Assembly (NCBI RefSeq): GCF_017301635.1
Contig: NZ_CP071091.1
Coordinates: forward strand, 6,894,001-6,958,000
Direction of reading: 5' to 3'
DNA: 64,000 nucleotides
Source of the DNA: Myxococcus landrumus
GTDB lineage: Bacteria > Myxococcota > Myxococcia > Myxococcales > Myxococcaceae
The translations under genes and the position numbers were made by a program. This document shows, piece after piece, positions 54,797 to 63,758 of the stretch (position 1 is the first letter of the stretch; each line of letters opens with the position of its first letter). Under the pieces are notes generated by a model that was not told where the DNA came from, made no database searches, and saw only the letters and a program-made list of their open reading frames with translations.

Positions 54797-55465
54797 TCAC
54801 GGCGTCGACGTCCTGTCCATCACGGCCTGGGGCTCCAACTCCACCGTCACGGGTGGACGCAGTCCGAACGGGAGCAGGTGGCAGTTGGCCACGTTGAGGA
54901 ACCGGGTGGGCACGTCGGGAACGGAGTGCTCACCAAAGGACTCGTGGATGTGGCCGAAGACATGGAGGCGCGGACGGACCTGGTGCACCCGGGCGAGCAG
55001 GTCCGAGCAGCCCACGTGCGCGCCCAGGAAGGTGCGGTCCCCCACGCCCTTGGGAGGGCCGTGGGTGATGAGGATGTCGAGCCCCTCCGGGATGAGGTTC
55101 CAGCGGGCCAGGATGGGCGCGCCCCGGTCGTAGTTGAACGCCATGCCGCCGAAGCGAGGCGTCACGGGTGAGCCCCACAGGCGCAACCCGGAGACCACCA
55201 GCTCCTCGTCGTCGAGGTAGTGCACCCCGGCCTGGCGCGCGAGCTCCCGCGTCAACCCCGGCTCCCGCTCGCAGATGAAGTCATGGTTGCCCGCGACGAA
55301 CACCTTCTCGCGGGCGGGCTGGGCCGAGAACCAGGAGAGGAAGGACTCCAGCTCCGGCTGCTTCCCGCGCTTGGAGAAGTCGCCCGCATGGATGAGCACG
55401 TCACATGCGGGGACCTCCAGCTCCTCATGTCGTCGGTGGGTATCGGAGATGAGCACCAGCCTCAT
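54797..55465 (-). CDS. Calcineurin-like metallophosphoesterase
   Basis: A 222-residue cytoplasmic protein; ATG 55465 has AAGGGA upstream. The metal-binding blocks are all there: LVLISDTHRRHEE, DVLIHAGDFSKRG, VFVAGNHDFICER, ILITHGPP and HVFGHIHESFGEH. The group resembles the YfcE/MPPED family, which has two metals and hydrolyses phosphodiesters. The substrate is not known. Confidence 0.88.
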   Translation of the reverse strand: MRLVLISDTHRRHEELEVPACDVLIHAGDFSKRGKQPELESFLSWFSAQPAREKVFVAGNHDFICEREPGLTRELARQAGVHYLDDEELVVSGLRLWGSPVTPRFGGMAFNYDRGAPILARWNLIPEGLDILITHGPPKGVGDRTFLGAHVGCSDLLARVHQVRPRLHVFGHIHESFGEHSVPDVPTRFLNVANCHLLPFGLRPPVTVELEPQAVMDRTSTP

Positions 55466-55564
55466 ACGTGTCCCTTCGTGGCCCCTCGTTTTCGAAGCTA
55501 CACCGACGCTGGCTGGAGCGCCGCGCCGACCTTCATGACGGCGCTCCAGCAGGGGCTCACGCAC

Positions 55565-56605
55565 TCAGTTCTTGAGGAGCTTCCTCAGGATTCGCTCGTG
55601 GTCCTCCAGCCGTATCCGGGTGGAGCCCCAGTCGACGGTGAGCCGGGCGACCTTGCCGTTGACGTGGAACAACCCCTTGCGAAGCATCGAGGAGTCGACC
55701 CCCATCTGCCGGGCGAGTCGGGCCAGCGTGTCGACGGACTCCTCGAAGCCTCCGCGCAGCACCTCCGTCTCGCGGGAGGAGACGTTCAACTTCTCCTCGA
55801 GAGACTGGAACCGATGATCCACCGCCTGGAACTTCGAGTCGGTGGTCCGGCCGTGCTCCTCCAAGGAGTGGACACGGGTGTCCATCGTCCCCACCCGCTC
55901 CTCGACGGAGTGGACCTTCACTTCGAGCAACTCGGTCCGCTGAGTGACGGCGTCGACGTCATGCCTGATGGTATCAACCCTCTTCTCGAGCACCTCCGTC
56001 CTCGCTTCGACGGTATGCATCTGTTGCTGGAGCGTGCCGACGTTCTGCTGAAGCGTGCCGACGTCCTGTTGGAGCGTGGCGACGTTCCGTTGGAGGATGT
56101 CGACGTCTCGTTGGAGCGTGGCGACATCCCGTTGGAGGACGTCGACGTCCTTCCTCACCACGTCGACCTGTTTCTCGACGACGTACACCTGCTGCTTGAG
56201 GACTCCGACCTCGTGTTTGAATGAGTCGACCTCCTCCTTGAGCGCGCCGACGTTCTTCTTCAGCGTCACGTAATCCTGCTTGAGCGCGCCGACGTCCTGC
56301 CTCACCTCGGCGATGCCTTGCTTGAGCGCGCTGGAGTCTGCCTTCAGCGCGCTCAGCTCGACCATGTAATCCTGATGCGCGCCCCGAAGCTCCCGGAACG
56401 CCTCGCGGACGTCCTGGAGGGCATGCTTGACCTCCCCCTGACTCCGTTCGAACGCATCCAGGTTCCCCCGCGTCCTCTCCATCTGCCGCGAGAGCACATG
56501 CAGGGTGGCGCGCGTCTCCTCCTGCCCCTGCCTCAGCCGCCGGTCCAGCTCCTCCAGCTCCCTTTGATACCGCGCGTCAAAGTCCCCACCGTCATGCCTC
56601 GCCAT
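55565..56605 (-). CDS. Long coiled-coil protein
   Basis: A 346-residue protein. ATG 56605 is fixed by AAGGAGG four bases upstream. Nearly the whole length (about 15-300) is heptad coiled coil, with runs such as LQRDVATLQRDVDILQRN that repeat DV(A/G)TLQ every 7 residues. The last 50 residues (MLRKGLFHVNGKVARLTVDW) may form a small globular end. No membrane helix or signal is present. It could be a structural rod or scaffold. Related sequences are often built up by repeat expansion. Confidence 0.75.
   Translation of the reverse strand: MARHDGGDFDARYQRELEELDRRLRQGQEETRATLHVLSRQMERTRGNLDAFERSQGEVKHALQDVREAFRELRGAHQDYMVELSALKADSSALKQGIAEVRQDVGALKQDYVTLKKNVGALKEEVDSFKHEVGVLKQQVYVVEKQVDVVRKDVDVLQRDVATLQRDVDILQRNVATLQQDVGTLQQNVGTLQQQMHTVEARTEVLEKRVDTIRHDVDAVTQRTELLEVKVHSVEERVGTMDTRVHSLEEHGRTTDSKFQAVDHRFQSLEEKLNVSSRETEVLRGGFEESVDTLARLARQMGVDSSMLRKGLFHVNGKVARLTVDWGSTRIRLEDHERILRKLLKN
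56032..56157 (-). repeat. 21-bp tandem repeats encoding heptads
   Basis: Six consecutive 21-base units (starting at 56032, 56053, 56074, 56095, 56116 and 56137) share the form gcgtgccgacgttctgctga with substitutions. Each encodes one coiled-coil heptad of the gene on the minus strand. Confidence 0.7.
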
Positions 56606-56871
56606 CCAGCCTCCTTCGAGCGGCCCCATGCCTTGCTCCCAGGTAGAGACACCCTATCAATCCGACCTGACATGGAGGAAATGTGCCAGACAACCTGGAA
56701 GGTAGCTATGAAAGCCCAGACGACCCGGACGGTTCAACCCCATGGATCCGCCCTCCCCCTGCCCTGTCTCGTCGCGGATGCTTGCTTGAAGGATTTGCGG
56801 GGTTACGGGATGGCGGACGCACCTTGGCGGGTTAGAAGCGCCATTCAATTCCTGTTCCCCGCGAGGACCGC

Positions 56872-59688
56872 ATGAAGCGCCGTACCCGGCTTTCCCTGTT
56901 GGCTCCCCTGATGTTGGTGGCGACCCCACCGGTATGGGCTCAGGCCCCTGCCCCCCCCCCGGCCGTCGCCCCCTCGAAGGCCAAGGCCCGCGGTTCGGCG
57001 CTTGCCCCCGTGACGAGCGTGGAGGGCATCACCGAGTACCGCCTGCCCAATGGCCTGCGCGTGCTCCTCTTCCCGGACCCGAGCAAGCCCAACGTCACCG
57101 TCAATGTGACGTACTTCGTGGGCAGCAAGCATGAGGGCTACGGCGAGACGGGCATGGCCCACCTGCTCGAGCACCTGATGTTCAAGGGCACGCCCACCAC
57201 GAAGAACGTGCCCCAGGCGCTCACCGAGCGTGGTGCCCGCCCCAACGGCACCACCTGGCTGGACCGCACCAACTACTTCGAGACGCTGCCCGCCTCGGAC
57301 GAGAACCTGCGCTGGGCCCTCTCCTTCGAAGCCGACCGCATGGTCAACAGCTTCATCGCGAAGAAGGACCTCGACAGCGAGATGACGGTGGTCCGCAACG
57401 AGTTCGAGTCCGGTGAGAACGACCCGGGCGGCATCCTCCAGGAGCGCGTGCTCAGCGCCGCGTACATCTGGCACAGCTACGGCAAGTCGACCATCGGCGC
57501 CCGCTCCGACCTGGAGAACGTCCCCATCGACCGGCTCCAGGCGTTCTACCGGAAGTACTACCGTCCGGATAACGCGATGCTGGTGGTGGCCGGCCGCTTC
57601 GACGAGGCGAAGGCCCTGGGCCTCATCCAGAGCACGTTCGGCAAGCTGAAGAAGCCCGCGGAGCCCCTGCCCGCCACGTACACCCTGGAGCCCACCCAGG
57701 ATGGTGAGCGCGAAGTGACGCTGCGCCGCGTGGGCGACATCCCGATGATTTCCAGCGTGTACCACGTGCCCGAGGGCGGCCACCCGGACTTCGCCGCCAT
57801 CGACGTGCTGACGCAGGTGCTGGGCGACAACCCCTCGGGCCGGCTCTACAAGTCGCTGGTGGAGACGAAGAAGGCGGCCAAGGCGCGCGCCTACAACTTC
57901 CAGTTCCGCGACCCCGGCATCATCGGCTTCGACGTGGACCTGCGCGAGGGCCAGTCGGTGGCGTCCGCTCGCGAGGCGCTGCTGAAGACGGTGGAAGAGG
58001 CCTCTCGCACGCCCTTCACCGAGGAGGACGTCACGCGCGCGAAGACGACGCTCCTCAAGATGATGGAGCTGACGCTGAACAACTCGGAGCGCGCCGCCAT
58101 CGGCCTGTCCGAGTGGGCCGCCACGGGTGACTGGCGCCTGATGTTCCTGCACCGCGACCGCATCGAGGCGGTGAAGCCCGCCGACGTCGCACGCGTGGCG
58201 GAGACCTATCTCAAGTCCTCCAACCGCACGCTGGGCACGTTCATCCCCACGGCGAAGCCGGAGCGCTCGGAGATGCCGGCGCCGGTGGACATGGCGAAGA
58301 TGATGGACGGCTACAAGGGCCGCGCCGCGGTGGCGCAGGGCGAGGCGTTCGACCCGTCCCCCGCCAACGTGGAGGCGCGCGTGCAGCGCGGAGAGCTGGC
58401 GGGCGGCATGAAGTACGCGCTCCTGTCCAAGAAGACGCGCGGAGAGATGGTGAGCGCGTCGCTCTCCTTCCACTGGGGAACCGAGGCCGCGCTGAACGGG
58501 AAGTCGGACGCGGCGGCGTACGCGGGCCGCATGCTGATGCGGGGCTCGAAGAAGCACACGCGGCAGCAGCTCCAGGATGAGCTCGACAAGCTCAAGGCGC
58601 GGGTGATGGTGGATGGTGGGCTCACCGGCGGTTCGGCGTACGTCGAGTGCCCGCGCGCCAGCCTGCCCAAGGTGCTGGAGCTGGTGGCCGAGGTACTGCG
58701 TGAGCCGGCCTTCGACGAGAAGGAGTTCGCCATCCTCAAGCAGGAGCGGCTGACGGACCTGGAGTCGCAGCGCAGCGAGCCGCAGACGCAGGGCAGCATC
58801 GCGCTGTGGCGCACGCTGTCGGCCCACTACGCGAAGGGCCACCCGTACTACGTGCCCACGCTCGACGAGCGCATCGCCGGAGCGAAGGACACCACGCTGG
58901 AGCAGGCCCGCGCCTTCCACAAGGCCTTCTACGGCGGCTCGCACGCGGAGCTGGCCGTGGTGGGTGACTTCGAGCCGAAGGACATCGTCGCGCTGTCCGG
59001 CAAGCTGTTCAACGACTGGAAGAGCCCCGCGGCGTACCAGCGTGTGCCGGAGGTGTTCGCCAACGTGGGCGCCAAGGCCGTCGCGGTGGAGACGCCGGAC
59101 AAGGCCAACGCGTTCTACTTCGCGGGCCAGTCGCTCCAGCTTCGCGAGGACGACGCGGACTGGCCGGCGCTGATGCTGGGCAACTTCGTGCTGGGTGGTG
59201 GCTTCCTCAACTCGCGGCTGGCCACGCGCATCCGCCAGAAGGACGGCCTGTCCTACGGCGTCTCCAGCAACATCGACCCGGGAGACCTGGACGCGGTGGG
59301 CATGTTCACCACGTTCGCCATCTACGCGCCGGAGAACGCGGCCAAGTTGGAGCTGGCGATGCGCGAGGAAGTGACGAGCGCGCTCGAGAAGGGCTACTCG
59401 GCCGAGGAGCTGGAGAAAGCCCGCTCGGGTCTGCTGGAGTACCGCCAGGCGGCGCGCGCGCAGGACGGTGGACTGGCTCGCAAGCTGTCCAACTACCTGT
59501 TCCTCGGGCGCACCCTCACCTTCGACGGGGCGCTGGAGCAGAAGCTCTCCAAGCTCAAGCCGGAGGACGTGCGGCAGGCCATGGCGCGGCACGTGGACTG
59601 GGCGAAGGTCACCCAGGTGAAGGCGGGCGACTTCGTGGGCGCGGACAAGAAGGCCAAGGCCTCCGTGAAGGCTCCGCCCGCGCAGTGA
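56872..59688 (+). CDS. Fused double M16-family peptidase
   Basis: A 938-residue exported protein with a signal peptide (LSLLAPLMLVATPPVWAQ). The first M16 unit (about 45-470) has the zinc site HLLEH at 97-101 and VVRNEFESGEN as the third-ligand region. The second unit (about 480-930) has the fold, for example GNFVLGGGFLNSRLATRIRQ, but its zinc position reads AAAYAGRMLMRG, so it is inactive. One polypeptide thus carries what the operon at 37-40 kb encodes as two proteins. It should work in the periplasm on small proteins or peptides. It diverges from the coiled-coil gene. Confidence 0.92.
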   Translation: MKRRTRLSLLAPLMLVATPPVWAQAPAPPPAVAPSKAKARGSALAPVTSVEGITEYRLPNGLRVLLFPDPSKPNVTVNVTYFVGSKHEGYGETGMAHLLEHLMFKGTPTTKNVPQALTERGARPNGTTWLDRTNYFETLPASDENLRWALSFEADRMVNSFIAKKDLDSEMTVVRNEFESGENDPGGILQERVLSAAYIWHSYGKSTIGARSDLENVPIDRLQAFYRKYYRPDNAMLVVAGRFDEAKALGLIQSTFGKLKKPAEPLPATYTLEPTQDGEREVTLRRVGDIPMISSVYHVPEGGHPDFAAIDVLTQVLGDNPSGRLYKSLVETKKAAKARAYNFQFRDPGIIGFDVDLREGQSVASAREALLKTVEEASRTPFTEEDVTRAKTTLLKMMELTLNNSERAAIGLSEWAATGDWRLMFLHRDRIEAVKPADVARVAETYLKSSNRTLGTFIPTAKPERSEMPAPVDMAKMMDGYKGRAAVAQGEAFDPSPANVEARVQRGELAGGMKYALLSKKTRGEMVSASLSFHWGTEAALNGKSDAAAYAGRMLMRGSKKHTRQQLQDELDKLKARVMVDGGLTGGSAYVECPRASLPKVLELVAEVLREPAFDEKEFAILKQERLTDLESQRSEPQTQGSIALWRTLSAHYAKGHPYYVPTLDERIAGAKDTTLEQARAFHKAFYGGSHAELAVVGDFEPKDIVALSGKLFNDWKSPAAYQRVPEVFANVGAKAVAVETPDKANAFYFAGQSLQLREDDADWPALMLGNFVLGGGFLNSRLATRIRQKDGLSYGVSSNIDPGDLDAVGMFTTFAIYAPENAAKLELAMREEVTSALEKGYSAEELEKARSGLLEYRQAARAQDGGLARKLSNYLFLGRTLTFDGALEQKLSKLKPEDVRQAMARHVDWAKVTQVKAGDFVGADKKAKASVKAPPAQ

Positions 59689-59719
59689 TGTGCTGAGCCC
59701 CTGAGTGGGGCGGTCATCG

Positions 59720-59756
59720 AGCCCCGGGGTGCCCACGCGGCGCCTCGGGGCTTTTT
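59720..59756 (+). terminator. Rho-independent terminator of the fused M16 gene
   Basis: AGCCCCGGGGTG at 59720-59731 pairs with CGCCTCGGGGCT at 59741-59752 over 9 bases with two G-T pairs, and T5 follows at 59752-59756. It begins 32 bases after the stop and ends 44 bases before the convergent MFS gene. Confidence 0.75.
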
Positions 59757-59799
59757 CATGTCCGTGCGAGGACCTGGGAGACAGGCATTGCCCGGTGTG

Positions 59800-61029
59800 T
59801 CAGGCGCTTGTCCGCGAGGGCTCCGCGCTCGCGGCCCGAGCGCGCGCCCGATGCCCCACGAACCCGGCGAGCCACGCCAGCACCGCCGCCGCCGCCACCA
59901 CGATTCCCATGGGACGGGCGCTGCCGTCGTTGAGTGCGCTCACCGCCCAGGACGCGGAGGCCGCCGCGGCGAACTGCAGCGCGCCCAACACCGCCGACGC
60001 GAGCCCCGCATGCGCGGCATGCCGCTCCAATGCGATGGCCGCGGCGTTGGGCCCCACGAGCCCCAGCGTCGGCACGAAGAGGAACAGCGCGGCGGCCAGC
60101 CCCCACAGTCCTCCGATTCCACTCCAGGCCACCACCAGCACCACCGCGGCCCCCAGCGTGTACAGCGTCAATGCCAGACGCAGCATCCGATGCAGCGGGA
60201 TGAAGCCCAGGAGTCTGCGATTGAGTTGCGCCATCACCACCAGCCCCACCGCGTTGGCGCCGAAGAACCAGCCAAAGCCTTGCTCCGTCACGCCATACAG
60301 CGTGATGAAGACAAACGGTGAGCCGGCGATGTACGCGAACATCCCCGCGTACGCGAAGCCACACGCCAGCGCGGGCCCCACGAAGTCCGCGTCGCGCAGC
60401 AACTCACCCACGCGCGCCCAGAGGCTCTTCGCATTCGAGTGCGCCGGCGCCGTCTCGGGCAGCACCTTGCGCGTGAAGACCCACGCCACCGCGCCAATGA
60501 CAGAGAGCAGGACGAAGATGGCGCGCCAGCTCGTGTGCTGGAGCACGAAGCCGCCCAGCATCGGCGCCAGCACGGGCGCCACGCCCACCACCAGCATCAA
60601 CCGGGACATCGTCTTCGCCGCCTCGGCGCCGGACCACAAGTCCCGCACCACCGCGCGCGGAGTCACCAGCGCCACCGCGCCGCCCAGCGCCTGGAGGAAG
60701 CGCATGGCCACCAGCGCCGTCGCCGTGGGCGCCAGGGCACAGCCCAGCGAACCCAACACATACACAAACAATCCCGCATACAGCGGGCGCGTGCGGCCGT
60801 ACCGGTCAATCAACGGACCCGTGCAGAGCTGGCCCAACGCCAACCCCGCGAAGCACGACGCGAGCGTGAGCTGCACCACGGACTGTGTCGACTGGAGGTC
60901 CTCCGCGATGCGCGGCAGCGCGGGCAGGTACATGTCGATGGACAGCGGCGCGAACGCGGTGAGCGCCCCCAGCAGCAGCTCCAATGACAACGTGCCCGAC
61001 GTGGGCGGCTTCTTCGTGAGCGTGTTCAT
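59800..61029 (-). CDS. Bcr/CflA-family multidrug MFS transporter
   Basis: A 409-residue protein with 12 membrane segments. The Bcr/CflA start LLLGALTAFAPLSIDMYLPA followed by LPRIAEDLQSTQSVVQLTLA is distinctive, then motif A GQLCTGPLIDRYGRTRPLYA and motif C VVGVAPVLAPMLGGFVLQHT. It should expel drugs such as bicyclomycin or chloramphenicol, or amino-acid derivatives, by proton antiport. It is alone, with a 775-bp gap before mnmG. Confidence 0.93.
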   Translation of the reverse strand: MNTLTKKPPTSGTLSLELLLGALTAFAPLSIDMYLPALPRIAEDLQSTQSVVQLTLASCFAGLALGQLCTGPLIDRYGRTRPLYAGLFVYVLGSLGCALAPTATALVAMRFLQALGGAVALVTPRAVVRDLWSGAEAAKTMSRLMLVVGVAPVLAPMLGGFVLQHTSWRAIFVLLSVIGAVAWVFTRKVLPETAPAHSNAKSLWARVGELLRDADFVGPALACGFAYAGMFAYIAGSPFVFITLYGVTEQGFGWFFGANAVGLVVMAQLNRRLLGFIPLHRMLRLALTLYTLGAAVVLVVAWSGIGGLWGLAAALFLFVPTLGLVGPNAAAIALERHAAHAGLASAVLGALQFAAAASASWAVSALNDGSARPMGIVVAAAAVLAWLAGFVGHRARARAASAEPSRTSA

Positions 61030-61497
61030 TCAGTCCCAGGCCCGAGGCACCCCCGGCCGCCTGTCTGGCCGCGCGGGCGAGACTCCAGCCATCTCGAGAG
61101 GGCACCGCTCGCGGGCACCGCGAGGGACTCCTGGCTGGTTCTCCGAAACCTCGTCATCGAGTGCGGTGGATAGCGGGGTGGCCGGGTCCTGGCCAGTGCT
61201 CCGTCAGCCCACGGGTGTGGGCGCTGGAAGGACGTCTCCCCGCTGGGGCACCCCCCACCCACCACGCCGCCGGGGGAGGGGAGGGGGCACCGCTCCCGCG
61301 TAAGCCGGCATGTCAGACCCTCCGGTTATTCATATCCCCGTCGCGCACACGGGGGTGCAGGGCCGCTTCGAGACACGAGCTCTCGTCCTCCGTCGCGCCC
61401 TCACCGCACGGTCCGGTCCTCCCTCCGTGTGTGCGACGCCATGAAGGGGGAGCATGCGAGGGGGCGGGGGGCCGCCCCATCGTCACCAGGGGGACAT

Positions 61498-61536
61498 GGT
61501 CCGCCGCGCCGAGGACGCCGCGGACCCGACATTTTT
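61498..61536 (+). terminator. Orphan terminator-like hairpin with T5
   Basis: GGTCCGC at 61498-61504 pairs with GCGGACC at 61520-61526 over 15 bases, and TTTTT follows at 61532-61536. No plus-strand gene precedes it within 1.8 kb, so it may end a short unannotated RNA or act as an attenuator in the mnmG leader. Confidence 0.45.
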
Positions 61537-61603
61537 CGACTGCCATCCAGGCCTGAGGGGGAAGCCCGTCGCACGGGACTGAACCTTCCGGAGGGTGGCC
61601 GGT

Positions 61604-61654
61604 GCGCGCGAGGCAGGCAGCTCCTCAACCCCTCCCACTGCCCGCCTCGCGCGC
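61604..61654 (+). promoter_or_regulatory. Large 17-bp hairpin in the mnmG leader
   Basis: Bases 61604-61620 pair with 61638-61654 with a single A-C mismatch (at 61615 and 61643) over a 17-base loop. A small hairpin CCCGT/ACGGG at 61565-61577 lies just before. The stem is far stronger than others in the window and sits 150 bases before the mnmG start. It may be a terminator, a regulatory leader or part of a structured RNA. Confidence 0.5.
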
Positions 61655-61804
61655 TCCCGTAAACCTTCCCTTTGCTTGCCAAGGGCGCCCACCGGAGACA
61701 TACGGACAGCCGCAGGTCGCGGCGCGCGGAGCCAGGGTGCTCGGTGCCATGACGGAGCGGGTGCCGCGTCAGGCCTCGAAGCCCTCCGGCGACCCGTGTG
61801 AGCG

Positions 61805-63652
61805 ATGGGACTCCGGTACGACGTCATCGTGGTGGGCCTGGGCCATGCGGGCTGTGAGGCGGCGCTCGCCTGTGCGCGCCTGGGCCTGGCCACGCTGGGA
61901 ATCACCCTCAAGCGCGAGCGCTCCGCCGTCATGAGCTGCAACCCCGCCGTGGGTGGCACCGCCAAGGGCCACCTGGTGCGGGAGCTGGACTCGCTGGGCG
62001 GACAGATGGGCCGGGTGGCGGACCTCGCCGGCACGCACTTCAAGACGCTCAACGCCTCCAAGGGCCCCGCAGTGCAGGCGACGCGCATCCTGTGCGACCG
62101 CGAGCAGTACGCGGTGCTGATGCAGTCGTTCCTCTTCAATCAACCGAACCTCACGGTGCGCGAGGCCGAGGTGTCCTCGCTCGTGGCCGAGGGCGGACGG
62201 GTGAAGGGCGTGGTGCTTGGCGACGGGACGCAGGTGTCCGCGTCGGCGGTGCTGCTCACCACGGGCACCTTCCTCCAGGCGCTGATGCACGTGGGCGAGA
62301 AGAAGGAAGTCGGCGGGCGCCTGGGCGACGACGCGGCCCGAGGCCTGTCTGATTCGCTGCGCGCGCTGGGCTTCTCGCTGGGCCGCTTCAAGACGGGGAC
62401 GCCGGCGCGGCTGGCGCGAGCGAGCATCGACTGGGACGCCGTGGAGCCGCAGCCCGGGGACTTTCCGCCGCGTCCCTTCTCCTGGCGCACGCGCGAGGAG
62501 GGGGCGGCCGGCACGCCGTTTCCCCGCCAGCCCGCGGTGATGTGCGGGATGACGCAGACCACGCTGCGCACGCACCAGGTGCTGCGCGAGAACCTGCATC
62601 GCTCGCCGCTGTATCAGGGGGAGATTGTCGGGCGGGGGCCTCGGTACTGCCCGTCGCTCGAGGACAAGGTGGTGCGCTTCGCGGCGCGCGAGCGGCACCA
62701 GGTGTTCCTGGAGCCCGAGGGACCGGACTCGCCGCTGGTGTATCCGGCGGGCCTGTCGACGAGCCTGCCCGCGGACGTGCAGCTCGACTTCTTGCGCACG
62801 ATTCCAGGGCTGGAGAAGGTGGAGGTGGTGCGGTTTGGCTACGCGGTGGAGTACGACTACGCGCCGCCCACGCAGCTCAAGACCACGCTGGAGACCAAGG
62901 CCGTCGAGGGCCTGTTCTTCGCGGGGCAGCTCAACGGCACCTCGGGTTACGAGGAGGCGGCCTTCCAGGGACTGTGGGCGGGCCTCAACGCGGCGCTCCA
63001 GGTGAAGGGCGAGCCGCTGCTCCTCCTGGGCCGGGACGAGGCGCACGGCGCGGTGCTGGTGGATGACCTGGTGACGAAGGGTGTGGACGAGCCGTTCCGC
63101 ATGTTCACCAGCCGCTCCGAGCACCGCCTGCGCCTGCGTGAAGGCAACGCGGACCTGCGGCTCGCGAGGCATGGGCATCGGGTGGGGTTGTTGCCGCGCG
63201 AGGCGCTCGAGCGGGCGGAGGCGCGTCAGCGCGCGGTGACGGACGAGGTGACGCGGCTCAAGCGCACGGGGTTGGCGGCGCGACTGAAGCGGCCCGAGGT
63301 GACGTATGGGCAGCTGGGGGAGGGGCGCGAGGACTGGCCGGTGGTGCCGGAGGACGTGGCCGAGGAGGTGGAGGTGGAGGTGAAGTACGAGGGCTACATC
63401 GCGCAGGCGGCGCGTGCGGCGGCGCGTGAGTCGGAGGCGGTGGACCGGTGGGCGATTCCGGACGGCTTCGTCTTCCGGGACGTGCGGGGGTTGAGCACGG
63501 AGGCGGCGGAGAAGCTGGCGGCGCACAAGCCCTCGACGGTGGGGCAGGCGCGGCGGATTCCCGGGCTGACGCCGGCCGCGGTGTCCTTGCTGCTGGTGGC
63601 CCTCAAGCGCTTCTCGGGGCCTTCCACGGGGGGCGAATCCCCCCAGGGTTGA
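61805..63652 (+). CDS. mnmG: tRNA U34 modification enzyme MnmG (GidA)
   Basis: A 615-residue FAD enzyme, normal length. The dinucleotide-binding [17 protein letters not shown] is at residues 11-27. The family motifs [34 protein letters not shown] (first Cys-bearing signatures elsewhere are kept), [10 protein letters not shown] and [20 protein letters not shown] are intact. The C-terminal helical domain that meets MnmE is present ([13 protein letters not shown]). It works with MnmE, encoded 11 kb upstream and not adjacent. The ribosome site is weak. Confidence 0.97.
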   Translation: MGLRYDVIVVGLGHAGCEAALACARLGLATLGITLKRERSAVMSCNPAVGGTAKGHLVRELDSLGGQMGRVADLAGTHFKTLNASKGPAVQATRILCDREQYAVLMQSFLFNQPNLTVREAEVSSLVAEGGRVKGVVLGDGTQVSASAVLLTTGTFLQALMHVGEKKEVGGRLGDDAARGLSDSLRALGFSLGRFKTGTPARLARASIDWDAVEPQPGDFPPRPFSWRTREEGAAGTPFPRQPAVMCGMTQTTLRTHQVLRENLHRSPLYQGEIVGRGPRYCPSLEDKVVRFAARERHQVFLEPEGPDSPLVYPAGLSTSLPADVQLDFLRTIPGLEKVEVVRFGYAVEYDYAPPTQLKTTLETKAVEGLFFAGQLNGTSGYEEAAFQGLWAGLNAALQVKGEPLLLLGRDEAHGAVLVDDLVTKGVDEPFRMFTSRSEHRLRLREGNADLRLARHGHRVGLLPREALERAEARQRAVTDEVTRLKRTGLAARLKRPEVTYGQLGEGREDWPVVPEDVAEEVEVEVKYEGYIAQAARAAARESEAVDRWAIPDGFVFRDVRGLSTEAAEKLAAHKPSTVGQARRIPGLTPAAVSLLLVALKRFSGPSTGGESPQG

Positions 63653-63665
63653 TCAGAACTGGGGG

Positions 63666-63758
63666 TGTGGGAAACGTGTGGATAACTTTGGGGATAGAAA
63701 TCCCCTGAATGATTCCGGAGGGTTAGGGCCCAGCCGGCGGTGGAGGTGCTGTGGATAA
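63666..63758 (+). other. DnaA-box array between mnmG and rsmG
   Basis: Two perfect boxes TGTGGATAA lie at 63677-63685 and 63750-63758. Two 7-of-9 matches, TGTGGGAAA (63666-63674) and TGGGGATAG (63689-63697), flank the first at 11 and 12 bases, all in one direction. The last perfect box covers the rsmG start codon and codons 2-3. GGGGAT and ATCCCC at 63690-63695 and 63700-63705 form an inverted repeat. It may be an origin part, a DnaA-titration site or a DnaA-controlled operator. Confidence 0.6.

Larger units (their letters stand above)
61030..61804. other. 775-bp gap upstream of mnmG with structured elements
   Basis: No open frame here looks like a gene. The right half holds three hairpins (61498-61526, 61565-61577, 61604-61654), one of them followed by T5. 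Promoters for the MFS gene (left) and mnmG (right) are expected. An unannotated short RNA ending near 61536 is possible. Confidence 0.5.

Noticed and set aside
56845-59736. A minus-strand open frame of 963 codons opposite the fused M16 gene
   Set aside because: The plus strand has a signal peptide and two M16 units. The opposite frame is low-complexity and has no start signal.
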